Shown: positions 23,690-34,949 of the stretch, piece by piece
How the letters are laid out: each line of letters opens with the position of its first letter
How positions within the stretch are numbered: position 1 is the first letter of the stretch
Assembly (NCBI GenBank): GCA_035610365.1
Contig: CM069432.1
Location: 106,597,529-106,661,528 of the forward strand
DNA length: 64,000 bases
Source of the DNA: Aquatica leii
Taxonomy: Eukaryota; Arthropoda; Insecta; Coleoptera; Lampyridae
Direction: 5' to 3'
Made by a program: the position numbers and the translations under genes
The notes under the pieces: model-generated
Databases searched by the model: none
Told to the model about the DNA's origin: nothing
What the model saw: the letters and a program-made list of their open reading frames with translations, nothing else

Positions 23690-24290
23690 CCTTAAATCTA
23701 CTTTATATTGTTTTTTCTGCTTTCACTACCTCACTTTTAAGTATTATCACTACATTTTTACTAATACTACAACGTTTTTCACTGTTACTAAACTTAGCTT
23801 TAATGTTTTTATAATTTTTTTTCCAAGTCAATAATTAATTGTTTTTCTATATTTATAACTTTTGCTTTAATACACTTCTCAACACTAACTTGGCTGTGCC
23901 CATCTAATATTGTAGTTTTCTCCTCCTCTTCGTCATCTTTTTTTTCCTGGTAGAGGTTTTTTACTTAATCTAATCCTTCCCCCTTGGTGGCTGATAAGTG
24001 TTGAGTTCCTCTGGCGTATGTTCCTGAGATTCTGCAGACATGCATTCACTTAAACTATCAAGCGACTGAAACAAAATTTTATTAGAAAAAATAATAAAAA
24101 AACGCTATTTACCTTGTTTGCATTGTTTTCACGCAGAGGGGGCGAAGGAGATGGCGATCGAGAATTCGAAAACAACTGAAATAACAGTACAAGTTATTAA
24201 TTCAAATGAATTTTCTTAATGCAAATAAATTAGCTTACTTGGCCGTTCGCAAATACATCGTCTAACATCATGTCAAGGTATAAAAAAAGA
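23690..24290 (-). pseudogene. Unidentified small-exon repeat family, copy 1
   Basis: Minus-strand exons are visible with splice signals. One ends 'LDMMLDDVFANGQ' before a GTAAGC donor (exon end 24239). A 63-nt exon, 24175-24113, encodes 'LFSNSRSPSPSPPLRENNAN' plus Lys between TTTCAG and GTAAAT. A terminal exon from 24065 begins 'SLDSLSECMSAESQEHTPEE' and 'LNTYQPPRGKD', then, after a stop, an acidic run 'KKDDEEEEKTTILDGHSQ' and a Lys/Glu-rich probable coiled coil ('EKQLIIDLEKK', 'NIKAKFSNSEKRC'). The same exon order and sequences recur at 61761-62515 on the plus strand. The family is not recognised. It could be an accessory gene of a DNA transposon. Confidence 0.6.
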
Positions 24291-24581
24291 CTATAGTACG
24301 ATCAAGATCGGAAGACACCAGCACAGAAACGCATTTTTAAATCAGAAAAAGATGCAGTAACAATATGAGAAAGATAGAAATATTACAGCACATGTATAAA
24401 ACATTTACTGGAAATTACGTCAGTTTTTTGCTGTTTATTGTTAATATTCGTTTATAACCTCATTTTTTCTCTACTTATCGTAAAAATAATGATTTTGCTG
24501 TTTGTATTGACTTTAAAGGTATGTTGTTTTAATTGTTATTAAAGTTAAATATATTAATAAAATCCTTAGCAGTTTCTTATA

Positions 24582-25345
24582 ATGTGCTCAGCAAGTACGT
24601 CTATTCTTCTAAAGAAACGATTTGTGTTATCGAAAGATGCTAGAGAGATTATTTGGAACATCTAAAGCGTTTTTAAAACAAAACTAAAATTCACAAGGTA
24701 AAATATAATTGATTAGTACCTACAAAAACTATTTTTTTTACACGATTTCATTTTTATTAAGTAGTCCTTTGAAGTTCTAAAAGTAACGTTATACATATCT
24801 AAAAACAGGGTCGTGCAATTAATTGCGGCGAGAAATATTTATTTGTGATTTCAACCTCCATACCGAAAACTGCACTCTCACACAATGTCATATGCTTGAA
24901 CGGATGAATCACGTGGAGGTCTTAAATCTCTAGTAGCAAAAAGGAAAACTTATTATACTACATGCTGGTATGTTTACAAGAATTTTTCATACTAAATTTG
25001 TCATTTACCATTATTTATTTTAGGAGCGAAATGCAACCCAATTTGCCACAGAATACTGTAATTGTAATGGACAAATGCAAGTTACCATAACGTGTCAGTT
25101 GTGAAACATCGAATTTCCACAAGTGTAAAGGCAGAAATCAGTACCTGGTTAATCAAAAATTAACAATACCAGAATTATATAACTTAACAAAATGAAACAA
25201 ACTAGGCTACATGCAATGCAGTGTTGGTCCAATGTTTGCATTTTTATGTAAAAGAATTTGAAGAGGATTACATGCAGAATGAACATATGGATACTGAATA
25301 TCAAAAGTTTATAGTACACGTAACTGTTGATACTTCCGATGAACG
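24582..25345 (+). pseudogene. IS630/Tc1/mariner-type transposase fragments (copy C)
   Basis: The ATG at 24582 opens 'MCSASTSILLKKRFVLSKDA' and 'REIIWNI' before a stop. Further pieces are 'KGKLIILHAGMFTRIF' (about 24940-24990), 'NTVIVMDKCKLP' with the second catalytic Asp (about 25050-25090), 'TSVKAEISTWLIKN' (25118-25160) and a C-terminal 'KEFEEDYMQNEHMDTEYQKF' then 'VTVDTSDE' (25250-25345). The order and spacing match an IS630-like DDE transposase with most linker sequence lost. Stops and frameshifts are abundant. Confidence 0.65.
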
Positions 25346-26319
25346 ACTGTACGTCTGATTTTGAGTACTAATATAACTTACTTACGCAACAGCTTAGAAA
25401 ATGTATTTTCTAATTTATGTAACTGAAATAAATAAATTCTATAGTTTTAGGATGTTAAACTAACTGTAATTATGTTGTACTAACAGATCTTAAAGTGTTC
25501 AGTATTAATGGTTATTGTTTAAATAAACTACGGTTGTCATAAGCAAACAAGCGACGCGAAGGGGCGTGACTGAGGTCGTTTTAATTTTGACAGTACATTC
25601 TAAGTAAAAAATATTTCTGGGCAATTTTAAATATTTTAACTTACGTAATATCATTGTATATAAATATACAATGGTAATATGCATTACAAAAAGTTTCTAT
25701 TTAAATACTACTGCTCATTAATTTCAGATATAACAACTTATGTTACTTATCTATTATTTTACACGATCTATAGGAATGAAATCACGTTTTTAAATTGATT
25801 ACTGGAATTTGCAGACATTGTTCTAAATTAGTAATCTGATTGGTAATATAATAACCAAAATCTACAATTTGGAGTAACAAAGCATTAACCATCTTACTTT
25901 CGATTGCTTAAAGAATCTGAAGACATAAATAGAAACTTATCGATTAAAATATTCCGTTTTTTTTGAATTAGCAACAACAGACTTAAAACGTACTTAAAAT
26001 TAAAGTTTTCGTAAGTGCTTTTATTTATTTTCATATTTATTTCATTGTAATATTACAAAAACAGTTGATCCTTATATACAGTGCTACAAAACTTTACTTA
26101 CTTACTTTACTTCGTTATACTTACAAAAATTAAGAGATTTTACCAATAATTAAAAGACAATTATGTATTACATTAAAATAGAACATAAATGTTATAAAAA
26201 AAACAATAAATTCTTTCGCTGTATTTATCCCAACACAAAACTATGGCAGTTGCCTACGTTAGGCTCACCAACCCACAAAACCAAATAGGTTCCATAATAA
26301 TGCTTTTAGAAGCATAGAG
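25346..26319. other. Non-coding stretch
   Basis: No gene recognised. AT-rich background with scattered simple runs. Confidence 0.45.
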
Positions 26320-26540
26320 GCAGTATTGATATTACTGAAAGCCTTCCTGTAGCAGTAGAATGGTTTATGTCTAGAGATAGGTTTTGACACTCCAGTAGAA
26401 TGCTGTACAGTTAGTGCTTATAGAGTCCTATTAGACGTTGTACAAAAGCAGGCCAAAGGTAGAAGTTTTCACGTTCCATTAGAATGCTTTAAAATAGTGC
26501 CAATGTAGTACTTTCCTATGTTGTAGAATAGCATGACAAA
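26320..26540. repeat. Degenerate repeats with a TAGAATG core
   Basis: The phrase GTAGAATG or TTAGAATG recurs at about 26346, 26395 and 26480 at 50-85 bp spacing, with related flanks (CATTAGAATGCT also near 27711). It looks like an eroded satellite related to the 27577-27872 array. Confidence 0.45.
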
Positions 26541-27576
26541 GTTGACGACTAAAAGGTAATTAATTTGCATGCTTTTACAGGGTTTTAATAGCATACCATA
26601 AGAAACACAAAAAGCATGAAATGATTAGTTTTAAGTCATTTTTTATTAAGAAATTTGTACAGTATCTTTGTCTAAACTATAATCATTTTTAATCAATGGT
26701 TTGCGAATTTGTAGTTTGCTGCATCATCCTAATTATTTCATTTTTTAATCTCGTTTTGCCATGACGTAGCCATTGGAACACCTTCTCATTAATAACATCT
26801 ATAGGAACTCCTTTGAATCAACTTTGGGTTAACTCTATAACAAAATTATGCGATTAATTATTTTTTATTATCTATTATCAGTCGCATGCATTTTCACTAG
26901 ATTCATATCAAAAATATGTTTCTTTTTATGAATAAAATAAATTTTTTATTACAATGCTTTTTAAGTTTAAGTACGCAGGTTGGCCACCCCTGTTCTAAAA
27001 AAATAACTGGATGCCAAGTAAAAAATAAACAATAACAATAAAGCGCTAAAACGTGGATAAGCTGATCGTACAAAAATAGATATGTTGTCAATTGTTTCTT
27101 TTTGTACTTACTTTTACTTAAATCAGCAGAACTTCTAATAGCTTTTTCTTCTTCAATTCAGCACAAAAAAAGAACACATTTACAAATATAGACTAAGCCC
27201 GAAGTCGTCTTCCTTTCGTAAACGTAAAACTGCATATACCCGTAACCGTATAAGTACTTACTTAGAAGCGTTTCTGGTGAATCAAACTCGGTAGTCGGTA
27301 CATATCTCGTCACAATTCTCAGAAATCAAAGTATCTTATCTACATTTACAGTATCAAACGCGAATGCATAGGTTTTTTATTGCATACATATCTTTATCAA
27401 CAAAATTTAGATGTCGGCGTTTAATCTCTACTGGAAGTTATTTTTGTTTAGGTATTACAATTTAGCAACTTGTACAAACGGTCAAATAAAGAACGATTAA
27501 ACCGATTTTAGAGGTACTAAAACACTAAAAGAATGTTATCATGTTAGTCGTAATACTTGAATTTTAATACATTGTC
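26541..27576. other. Non-coding stretch
   Basis: AT-rich and without an identifiable gene. The minus-strand frame at 26903-27091 has no family resemblance. Confidence 0.4.
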
Positions 27577-27872
27577 AAGGCTGCTATAAACACTTTATTT
27601 TTTATATTAATATAGAAGGCCTATTGGAGTGATTTTAAAGGAATCTTTTAGGGTACTTTATTCTCCTTCTATATGCATTGTTATAGAATCAATATGGGAA
27701 CGCCATTAGAATGCTACATTTCTAATACTTTAGTGATTCCAATCAACTGCCAATTTTAAGGCTGCTATAAGCACTTCTTTCTTAAATTAAATATAGTATT
27801 CCTATAGAAGTGTTTTTAAAAGAATCTTTTAGAGTACTTTATTCTTCTTATATAGGCATTCTTATAGAATAC
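27577..27872. repeat. Two tandem units of about 181 bp
   Basis: Unit starts at 27577 and 27758 share AAGGCTGCTATAA, a following AGGAATCTTTTAG/AAGAATCTTTTAG block, then TACTTTATTCT and GCATTNTTATAGAAT. The two units are about 80% alike by eye. From 27873 to 28188 no gene is seen. Confidence 0.7.
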
Positions 27873-28188
27873 GTTTTAAATTAAGTGTGTTATTAGAAGT
27901 CCATACACAAACTACTATTGGCATGCTTTAGAAATGAATATTTGGGAATGCTTATCGAACCTACATGGAACTTATGGTTTTGTGGGAATATTACATATTT
28001 AAAATATAATCAGTATTATACAGAAATTATGCATTGGATTATAATAAATAACAAGACAAATGTTATGTTAAAACTAATTAACTGTTACAGTTTAACTATT
28101 CTACTGCAAGACTTTATGCGATTTTTTTCCGTTTGACCACCTCAAAAATATTTATGTATTCAAAAATTGAAAACTAGTTAAATGAAGG

Positions 28189-28850
28189 TTAACTACTCTG
28201 ATCTTCTTCATCACTGCTGTCTTCATCTGATAAACCAGTGTTCACTCTATAAGACACGTTTTCCACTGTTTTATCGAACAGGCCATCACGATCCCACATT
28301 TCGTCAGCTAAACGGTTAACATGTTGACAATGTTTATTGCAATCAGATTGAGTAACTTCAGAGAACACATTTCTTAAAAAAAAATTTATTTTTGCATTAC
28401 TTTGAATGTCATTGTTCATTGCCACTTTATGTTTCACCAAACTCCAAATTAATTCAATAGGATTCAGGTCACAATGATAAGGTGGCAAACGTGTCTATGT
28501 TTCTTTAGTAATTCATCAACTATATAAGTTTTGGTGATGTTACATTGTTTTACTAAACATAGTAATTCAGCGTTTCTTATGTCATTAATAGTTGATATGG
28601 TGCGTTATCCATAACAACAATACCGTTAGGAGTCAAATTTTAAATGAACTGTTTTCATCCATTCCATAAAGTTATTATGTTTCATATCATCATGACCGTC
28701 GCCAGATTTACTTTTTGATTTAAATATTAATAATCTATTCTTCACAAATTGATAGGATCCACCTGCATGAAGAATTATGTCTTTGTCCAGCTTTGCTTGT
28801 CTTATACACATTAGGTTCGTGTTCTGATTGCCAGCATTTACTAACCCCAT
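28189..28850 (-). pseudogene. IS630/Tc1/mariner-type transposase (copy D)
   Basis: This is the best preserved C-terminal half of the family. From the right it reads 'KLDKDIILHAGGSYQF', 'RLLIFKSKSKSGDGHDDMKH' and 'NNFMEWMKT', then a frameshift zone with remnants of the second-Asp block, then 'KTYIVDELLKKHRHV' and a 99-codon frame 28488-28189 starting 'MPPYHCDLNPIELIWSLVKH'. The Glu of 'NPIELIW' is the expected third acidic residue. The tail is Asp/Glu/Ser-rich. The N-terminus is cut where the Penelope-like pseudo-LTR begins at 28866, and frameshifts make it inactive. Confidence 0.82.
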
Positions 28851-28865
28851 ATGACAAATGTATGT

Positions 28866-29093
28866 ATAAAATCTTAAACCTTTGCGGTTGTTATGTTTAT
28901 GATTATAAGGACTTTTGGCTTAGACCGCGTCGTAGTTAAACACCCATACTTAAGCTTAGTCCTAGTGTCTTCTTGAGAGCCAAAACAAGAAGTAGAACTT
29001 GACCTTTGCCGTATTGTCGTTCGTGAACCCAAACAAACTGACGTTTTGCAAGACATTGCAGCTTGCATCTTCAGAGTGGTAAATGTCACTCTC
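28866..29093 (-). repeat. Penelope-like pseudo-LTR fragment, copy 4
   Basis: It is near-identical in layout to 19780-20009, including the outer end (ATAAAATCTTAAACCTTTGC) and inner GAAGATGCAAGCTGCAATGT. It lies directly against the broken 5' side of the transposase at 28189-28850, so it probably inserted into that gene. Confidence 0.85.
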
Positions 29094-31680
29094 ACTCTCA
29101 ATGCTCTCAACTGCTTAAATATTAAACGATAAATATTAAATTGGTCTGCATAGATCTACCTTTAAGATTGCAATAATTAAGAATAAGTATCATATGCTAT
29201 TATATTTCTTATTATGCACTTACCGATTTATAAAAAAATCTACAATAGTAAGAGTTTTGAAAAGAACTATTTAATAAAGATGAATAAGATTTAAATATGA
29301 AAGATTAAGAACACAACTTGTAAACGCAAAGGCGAGTATAAATTAAAAGTTTTGTTAGGGAAGGTACTTGCTTTGATTTCATAATTGTGACTGGACGATT
29401 GTTCTCCAGAAATTTTTAAATTTAGTTCACATATTTTCCGAGGGTAATATTTGCTTCGGCGCTCTGTACTCTGTTTTTTTGTAATATTACTATTTACAAG
29501 TACTACATATTCGCAGCTTGGTGTCTTCCGATATTAATCCTACTCTAAAGTAGTTCACCTTTTGGGAGTAAAAAATTTCTATTACATTGGTTTACTATAA
29601 CATTTATATACAATGCTTGAACGTGTTATGAAATTAGAGGTTAGTCAATGCGTAATTTATGTTTACAAATAATAGTCTGTTATTTTGTTTTTTAAATCAA
29701 TTAATTTAATTATTACAATCTACGTAACTCGAACTTTAAATATATATGCACTAAAAAAAGTGGTTAAAGTTGTTTTTTTTAAGTTTTCCACTTACTGAAA
29801 TTGTTCCACGTTGCTTTGGGTCCGGTTTTTTTGTTTTTCAACCGCGTTGATACAGAAGTTACTAATAAATCATATTTTTACAGGGCATATTTTAAATACC
29901 TTGATTTAAAAATAGATATCAAAGTGTAATTAATCTGATAATAAATAAATAAAATTAATTAACTTAGATAAGTACACATGAAGTCAAATGTATTTGCAAA
30001 CTTAATTTGTTTTTAGAAAATGATTCTTAGGTTCAATACATTTAACTTTGTTTAAATTTAATTAATGAAAGTACTTTTTTGTTAAAGAAAAACTGCTGCT
30101 GTAAAGCATTTTGTAGAATAAAGCAATTTAAATATTATTTTTTTTATAAATTACATTATTATTTTTGTTTACATTAAGAATTTATACAATAAAATTCATA
30201 GCATTAAAGTTATAGAAAAAAATATTTATACAATAGTTATACACCTATCTTTTGTATATTTGCAATATAAAGTTATTTTGTTAATGCAGCTGCCAAAAAT
30301 GTTATCAATCGTTCCAACAATATACAATAAAACTTGATTTCTACGAATAACAATTTCAATAAATGCAATTATTTAGTTACTTTAAAATAAGACAATGTAA
30401 ATTTTACAATATTACAATTGCAATTAAGAATCAAATTTCCAAAAATTTTAATTTTATTGTTTAATGTACTGACTGTTCAAATATATTTTACAACACGGTT
30501 TAAAATTTAATGTGACAGATAAAATTTCGCAAATGTGTCAATTGTATAAGCACTTTCGTATCCGTTAAATTATACTTTATAGGCAGCGTTTTCATTTATT
30601 TTTTTAAACTACAAAAAGATATATAGATCTTTTAAGTACTACTACTAAATGGTAACGGCTACAGTAGTAAAATGTTATGATAATGGTTTTTCGCTTTCGA
30701 TACTTTAATGTTACTTTTAGTACTATAACAACCGCTACGTTTTTTAAGATAAAATTAGTAAATAATTAAGTTTTGCTTTATGTATTATTAAATATTCTAA
30801 AATCGTATAGGACTTTAAGAAATGTATTTTTACATTGAGTACAATACAAAATATAATGTAGAAAAAAAGCAGTTAAATATAAATATCTTAATAAAATTGT
30901 CTAAAGTTTTTAAACTATATTGACTCGCATTTTAATTAACAGTAACAGCACACAAAAATTTACTTTTTAAAATTTTATTTGAAAGTAAGAGTAAATGCAA
31001 TGTTTATTGTGTTTAAATAAATTATAATTTTGTAAAACAATAGACCTGTATGTAAACTAGCAATTAATCTCTGAAGGTACCGATATTGTCACCTCAAATA
31101 ATGCATTTTATCATTTTGAATAAATATTTTAAAACCTTATCTATACGGTTTGTACAATAAAATTTACAATGCATAGTAACTAGCATAAGTAAATGTTATA
31201 TTTAACAATTTTACCAAAGCTTTATTTTATTAATAAGTTTACCTTACTTTTTTAGTATAAAAAAGCTGAATGTCACTTTGGTGCCAAAATCATATCACAT
31301 AACATGATTATTTCATCATTCTGTTATCAAATTTGTATTAATTAAATAATATGCTACCATTTTGATTTATAAAAATATGCACAGTATAAGTAATAATTAT
31401 ATTTTGTTACTTTACTATGTTTAGTAAAGAACTAAGGTTAAATTACGTTATACTTCATGTTTAAACTATACAGACCCTGACAAAACCTGATATTTTTTGT
31501 AAGGTTTCGGTGCGTAGAAATATCTTTGTCTTACATTAGACTGTTGTTAGACCTTGTACCTGATGCGGCAGATTCTGCTGATTAGTTTATAATACCGCCA
31601 AAATAATTATGTCTAAAACAATGTATCTTACTTTACAAATTTTCTTTTTGTAACAGAAGTTACTATTGTTTAATGTAGCA
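29094..31680. other. Long AT-rich non-coding stretch
   Basis: No gene is supported over 2.6 kb. The motif near 29416-29445 resembles 14416-14443. The remainder is low-GC sequence with frequent stops in all frames. Confidence 0.5.
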
Positions 31681-31689
31681 CTGTTTTTC

Positions 31690-31800
31690 GTGTGTTGCCG
31701 CGTCACAAAACTTTTACTTAACGTTTCGCTGATCATGCTGTCAGTTTCTTCAGAACATTTCTAAAGAGTGATGTTATCGTCTTGCGTTCCCCGTTATATA
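31690..31800 (-). mobile_element. Possible Penelope-like terminal fragment
   Basis: Read on the minus strand, TTCTGAAGAAACTGACAGCA is followed by TGATCAGCGAAACGTTAAG. This resembles the 'GAAGA... GAAACGT' tails of the other Penelope-like ends here (18421-18455 and 2471-2515). No coding part is attached. Confidence 0.35.
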
Positions 31801-32940
31801 TCGTCTTTCGGCTCCGCTTTGCTAATCCGTGTCATTAAACAACGGCCGTGAAAACTTGCATTCTACTACTAGTGGACTTACCTTTAGTACTTTTTACTTG
31901 CCAGGTTATCTCAATATAAAAACGGTTAATCTGGAAATAGTTAAACAACTTTATCGATTCACCAAAGTTAAAATCTTTCTAATACTTACGAGTCATAAGT
32001 TTATTTAAAAATAATTTTAGCAAATTTAAAATCACTTTTTTTCATTTGAATACTCGAGTCGGTTTGACTTTTATTTGGTGTTGTGTTAAAACGAATTGCG
32101 TTTTTATTCTTTACAAATCCGTGATAATCAGAAAAAATTATAACAGCAATCTACTTAAATTCGTTTATTACAGTTAATATCTATAAGTATAAATAATTTA
32201 ATTAATTCCTACGTGCACATTTAATTCTTACAGGAACACAAAAAAAACAAACTGAAATAGTCATTTTAGCAATTTGTGATATTAGGCAAATTCTATATTA
32301 AAATATTGACTTAAATTCAAACTCAAATTTTGCGGACCACAATCCGCAATAGCTTTATTTATTTTATTTTTCACCGTTAATTTGAAATAGTTGTATATAA
32401 GCTATAACAGTTTACTTGATTTTTGCTTGTACAAGGTACGAAATGCTTCTATGACGCTTTAACCCGCCTACGAACGATGCACCAGGTTTGCAAGTTCGTG
32501 CCGACAATATCGCAGCTCTTGGTTCCCTTTAAATCAAATTCACATCAATTTCCTCCTTAATTATGTATCAAGAAAAGCCATACACACAAGATTCAGTTCC
32601 ACAACACAAAAAACATAAGAACGAAGTTATATAACAAGTTGGAGATTTTTATAAAACACTATTTTGATAAAACAACTTTTTTGTGGTGCCTCTTGTTCGA
32701 TGAAATGATTTAGCATCACTTATTTAATTTCATACGCAATTTCACGAATTAAAATACTCATTTAATTGCACGATGTAGTTAAGATATCGCGCTAATTTAC
32801 TTTTAACCAGCAATTGGTACCTTTTAGTAACTTCGCCGTTAGCGTGCACTACAATTCGCTTTTTATTAAATTTTTGATCCTAAGTTGCAAAATGACCTAT
32901 TTTTTCTCAAACTCGACTCATCTACGCATTTCCTTTTTCG
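31801..32940. other. Non-coding stretch before the second Harbinger
   Basis: A GC-richer patch at about 32460-32520 (CGCCTACGAACGATGCACCA) could be the terminal region of the Harbinger that follows, but the matching right end is missing so it cannot be tested here. No gene was seen. Confidence 0.4.
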
Positions 32941-32950
32941 TTCAAAAAGT

Positions 32951-33165
32951 TGTAAAAAAATTAATGCTTTGAGAAGTGTTTACCGAAAAGAATTGCCAAA
33001 AGTTAATAAATCAAATCGATCTGGAGCTAGAGAAGACGAAATCTACAAGCCATTTCTGTGATATTTTGATTTGTTACATTTCTTAAATGATCAGAAGACA
33101 CAAAAACAACCCAGAAATACCATGGCTGAAAATGAAGAGTTGATGACGCACCAGAACAGACAAAA
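32951..33165 (+). pseudogene. MADF-domain Harbinger partner protein, exon 1 (partial)
   Basis: The frame from 32951 reads 'CKKINALRSVYRKELPKVNK' and 'SNRSGAREDEIYKPFL', stop, 'YFDLLHFLNDQ'. This is the core of a MADF domain (the Arg/Lys helix and the final aromatic-rich helix; the usual Trp before 'YFDLL' is replaced by a TGA at about 33056). MADF proteins bind DNA and in Harbinger elements are thought to bring the transposase to the ends. The N-terminal helix of the domain is not readable. No clean donor is seen at the 3' side. Confidence 0.75.
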
Positions 33166-33248
33166 AATTCTTTTATTTAATTATTTTATTAATTTATTTA
33201 AATAGTTTCAATAAACTATTAATTATTTAAAATTATAAATATATCTTG

Positions 33249-33988
33249 TCAAAGGGCAGACCCCTCATTGTTAAAGTACTCATTGAATTGATCTCTGACC
33301 ACGATAGCATTATTCAAAATCTGGCCTCTTGTTCCACGCTGTAGGTCGTGTAATAATTCTGGGTCACATTTTTTACCTAATTCAACAGTGCATTCAGAAA
33401 CATTTTCCCGATCCATACTTTTAGGAAGGGTGTAGTTTTGGAAGGATCTTCTGCGCAAAAAGTGGAGTAAAGCGCAACACGCAAGCACTACAGCATCGAC
33501 GTTGTCCATTTTCAAATTATTACTTGTGTGGAAAATACGAAATTGCAAAGTTCAAATTCCGAACGTGTTTTCAACAACACCTCTCGCCTTAGATAGGCGA
33601 TAATTAAAAATTATTTGCTCCTTTGTTCTTAGCGCATGCAAAGGCTTCATTACCAACAAACCTCTGTTTGAACTTTCATTGCACCGGGGTTTTGGAATTC
33701 TTAACTCGTTAACGAAGTTTTCATAAAATTTAGTGTTATTTATGACTGCTCCATCTGAGATCCTACCGTTTGTGCTTATAACACAATACAAAAACTTGCA
33801 ATTGGCATTGACTCTTGCCATAAGAACAACACTATGGGTTTTGTATAATTGAAATAATAGGACCCACTTCCTTTAGGTGAAAAAATTCTAATATGTTTTC
33901 CATCAATTGACCCTAAACAATAAGGGAACTGCCACCTTCTTTCAAACTCAGCTGCAAATACCGTCCACTCTTTTTTAATCTTAAGAAA
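33249..33988 (-). pseudogene. HARBI1-like transposase, exon 2
   Basis: It begins after a textbook acceptor (pyrimidine run, TTTCAG, with AG at 33990-33989). The first frame reads 'FLKIKKEWTVFAAEFERRWQ', 'FPYCLGSIDGKHIRIFSPKG' (first catalytic Asp in 'SIDGKH') and 'SGSYYFNYTK'. After a frameshift, 33821-33552 reads 'NANCKFLYCVISTNGRISDG' (second Asp) and ends 'KARGVVENTFGI' (the Glu of 'VENTFGI' is in the expected place). Then 33548-33249 gives 'FRIFHTSNNLKMDNVDAVVL' and the C-terminus. All three acidic residues survive, but at least one frameshift breaks the gene. Length and order match HARBI1 family nucleases. Confidence 0.88.
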
Positions 33989-34085
33989 CTGAAACAAAAA
34001 AATAAAATAAAATAAAAGTGATTAAATTGGAACAACCAAAAAATAATGAAAATTACGGAGGTCGATAATTGTTTAATATTTTCAG

Positions 34086-34780
34086 GTGGAAGAAGATGTG
34101 CATGAAAATGCTGCTGACGCTGGACCCAGTAAAGCGCTTGCTACTCCTCTTTCGGAAGCATCAACTCCCTATTCTAGCAATAGAACATTGTCCCGTAATA
34201 CTTCAAGATCGCACTCTTCAATTCGTAAGAGAAAGGGAGTTCCAAATGATTTTAGCACTAGCGTTATGAAGTTGGTAAGAAAGAAACTGGAGTCGCTACA
34301 AGCAGATGATGTTTTTTAGGTATTTGGAAAACATGTGGCTAATAAACTTAGAGGCGTCACTAGTTCACAAAACGCAATCGCTTAGAAACTAATTTTCGAC
34401 GTTTTATTCGAAGCGGAGTTGGGTACGCTTACCAGAAATTTTCAAATCGTTGATATGACGAGCCAGTGACAAAATAATTTAGTTTAACGAATGGACGTAA
34501 TTGGCGTCAACTGAATATACCCCAACAATTGAGAATGCCACATACTCTTTCTTTACAAGTTGAACAAAACCACTCTTTTTTGCAGCCGTCGTAGTCTATG
34601 CCACATGACTACGTCCCAGAACAACTTACACATATTCAGAAGTATGAAACAATTGGGCAAACTCCGGCAGTTTCACGCATCATCCTACAGCAAGGTAAAC
34701 AATATCAACAGGTACACGCCCATCAAGTCCTTGCCTTTTCTTCCGCTGCAAACTATTTGACAACATTTCAACCAAGCTGA
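34086..34780 (+). pseudogene. MADF-domain Harbinger partner protein, exon 2
   Basis: It starts after ATTTTCAG (AG at 34084-34085). The frame 'VEEDVHENAADAGPSKALAT' is followed by a Ser/Arg-rich linker, then 'SLQADDVF', stop, 'VFGKHVANKLRGVTSSQNAI', stop, 'KLIFDVLFEAELGTLTRN', all in one frame. The last part matches the conserved C-terminal segment of Harbinger MADF partners. After a frameshift near 34500 a Gln/His-rich tail ('PQQLRMPHTLSLQVEQ', 'QQGKQYQQVHAHQ') runs to about 34780. Two in-frame stops and one frameshift make it inactive. It lies wholly within the intron of the antisense transposase. Confidence 0.78.
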
Positions 34781-34893
34781 AGTACTTGCATGCATTTTTA
34801 TTCTGCTTAGCCTTTAGTTTTGTGAAACTCGGATGTTACTTTTAAAGTTCACATAAAAATAAATATTTTATAGACAATAGCATTATTACTTAC

Positions 34894-34945
34894 CTTCAAG
34901 TATTCATTCTTCAGCAGCTTGAAGATAGCTTTACATGCTTTACAT
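34894..34945 (-). pseudogene. HARBI1-like transposase, end of exon 1
   Basis: The minus strand reads 'ACKAIFKLLKNEYLK' and then a consensus donor GTAAGTAA (GT at 34893-34892). The sequence and split position fit the HARBI1 region just before exon 2 at 33988, giving a 905-nt intron. Upstream coding sequence is replaced by BEL/Pao sequence from about 34950. Confidence 0.75.
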
Positions 34946-34949
34946 GCTT

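Larger units (their letters stand above)
32945..34945. mobile_element. Truncated Harbinger with interleaved MADF and transposase genes
   Basis: A plus-strand MADF-protein gene (exons 32951-33165 and 34086-34780) and a minus-strand HARBI1-type transposase gene (exons 34945-34894 and 33988-33249) occupy the same interval. Each one's second exon lies inside the other's intron. MADF or MYB-like partner proteins are a known second ORF of Harbinger elements. The right end is lost where BEL/Pao sequence starts near 34950, so the transposase N-terminus and right TIR are missing. Confidence 0.78.
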
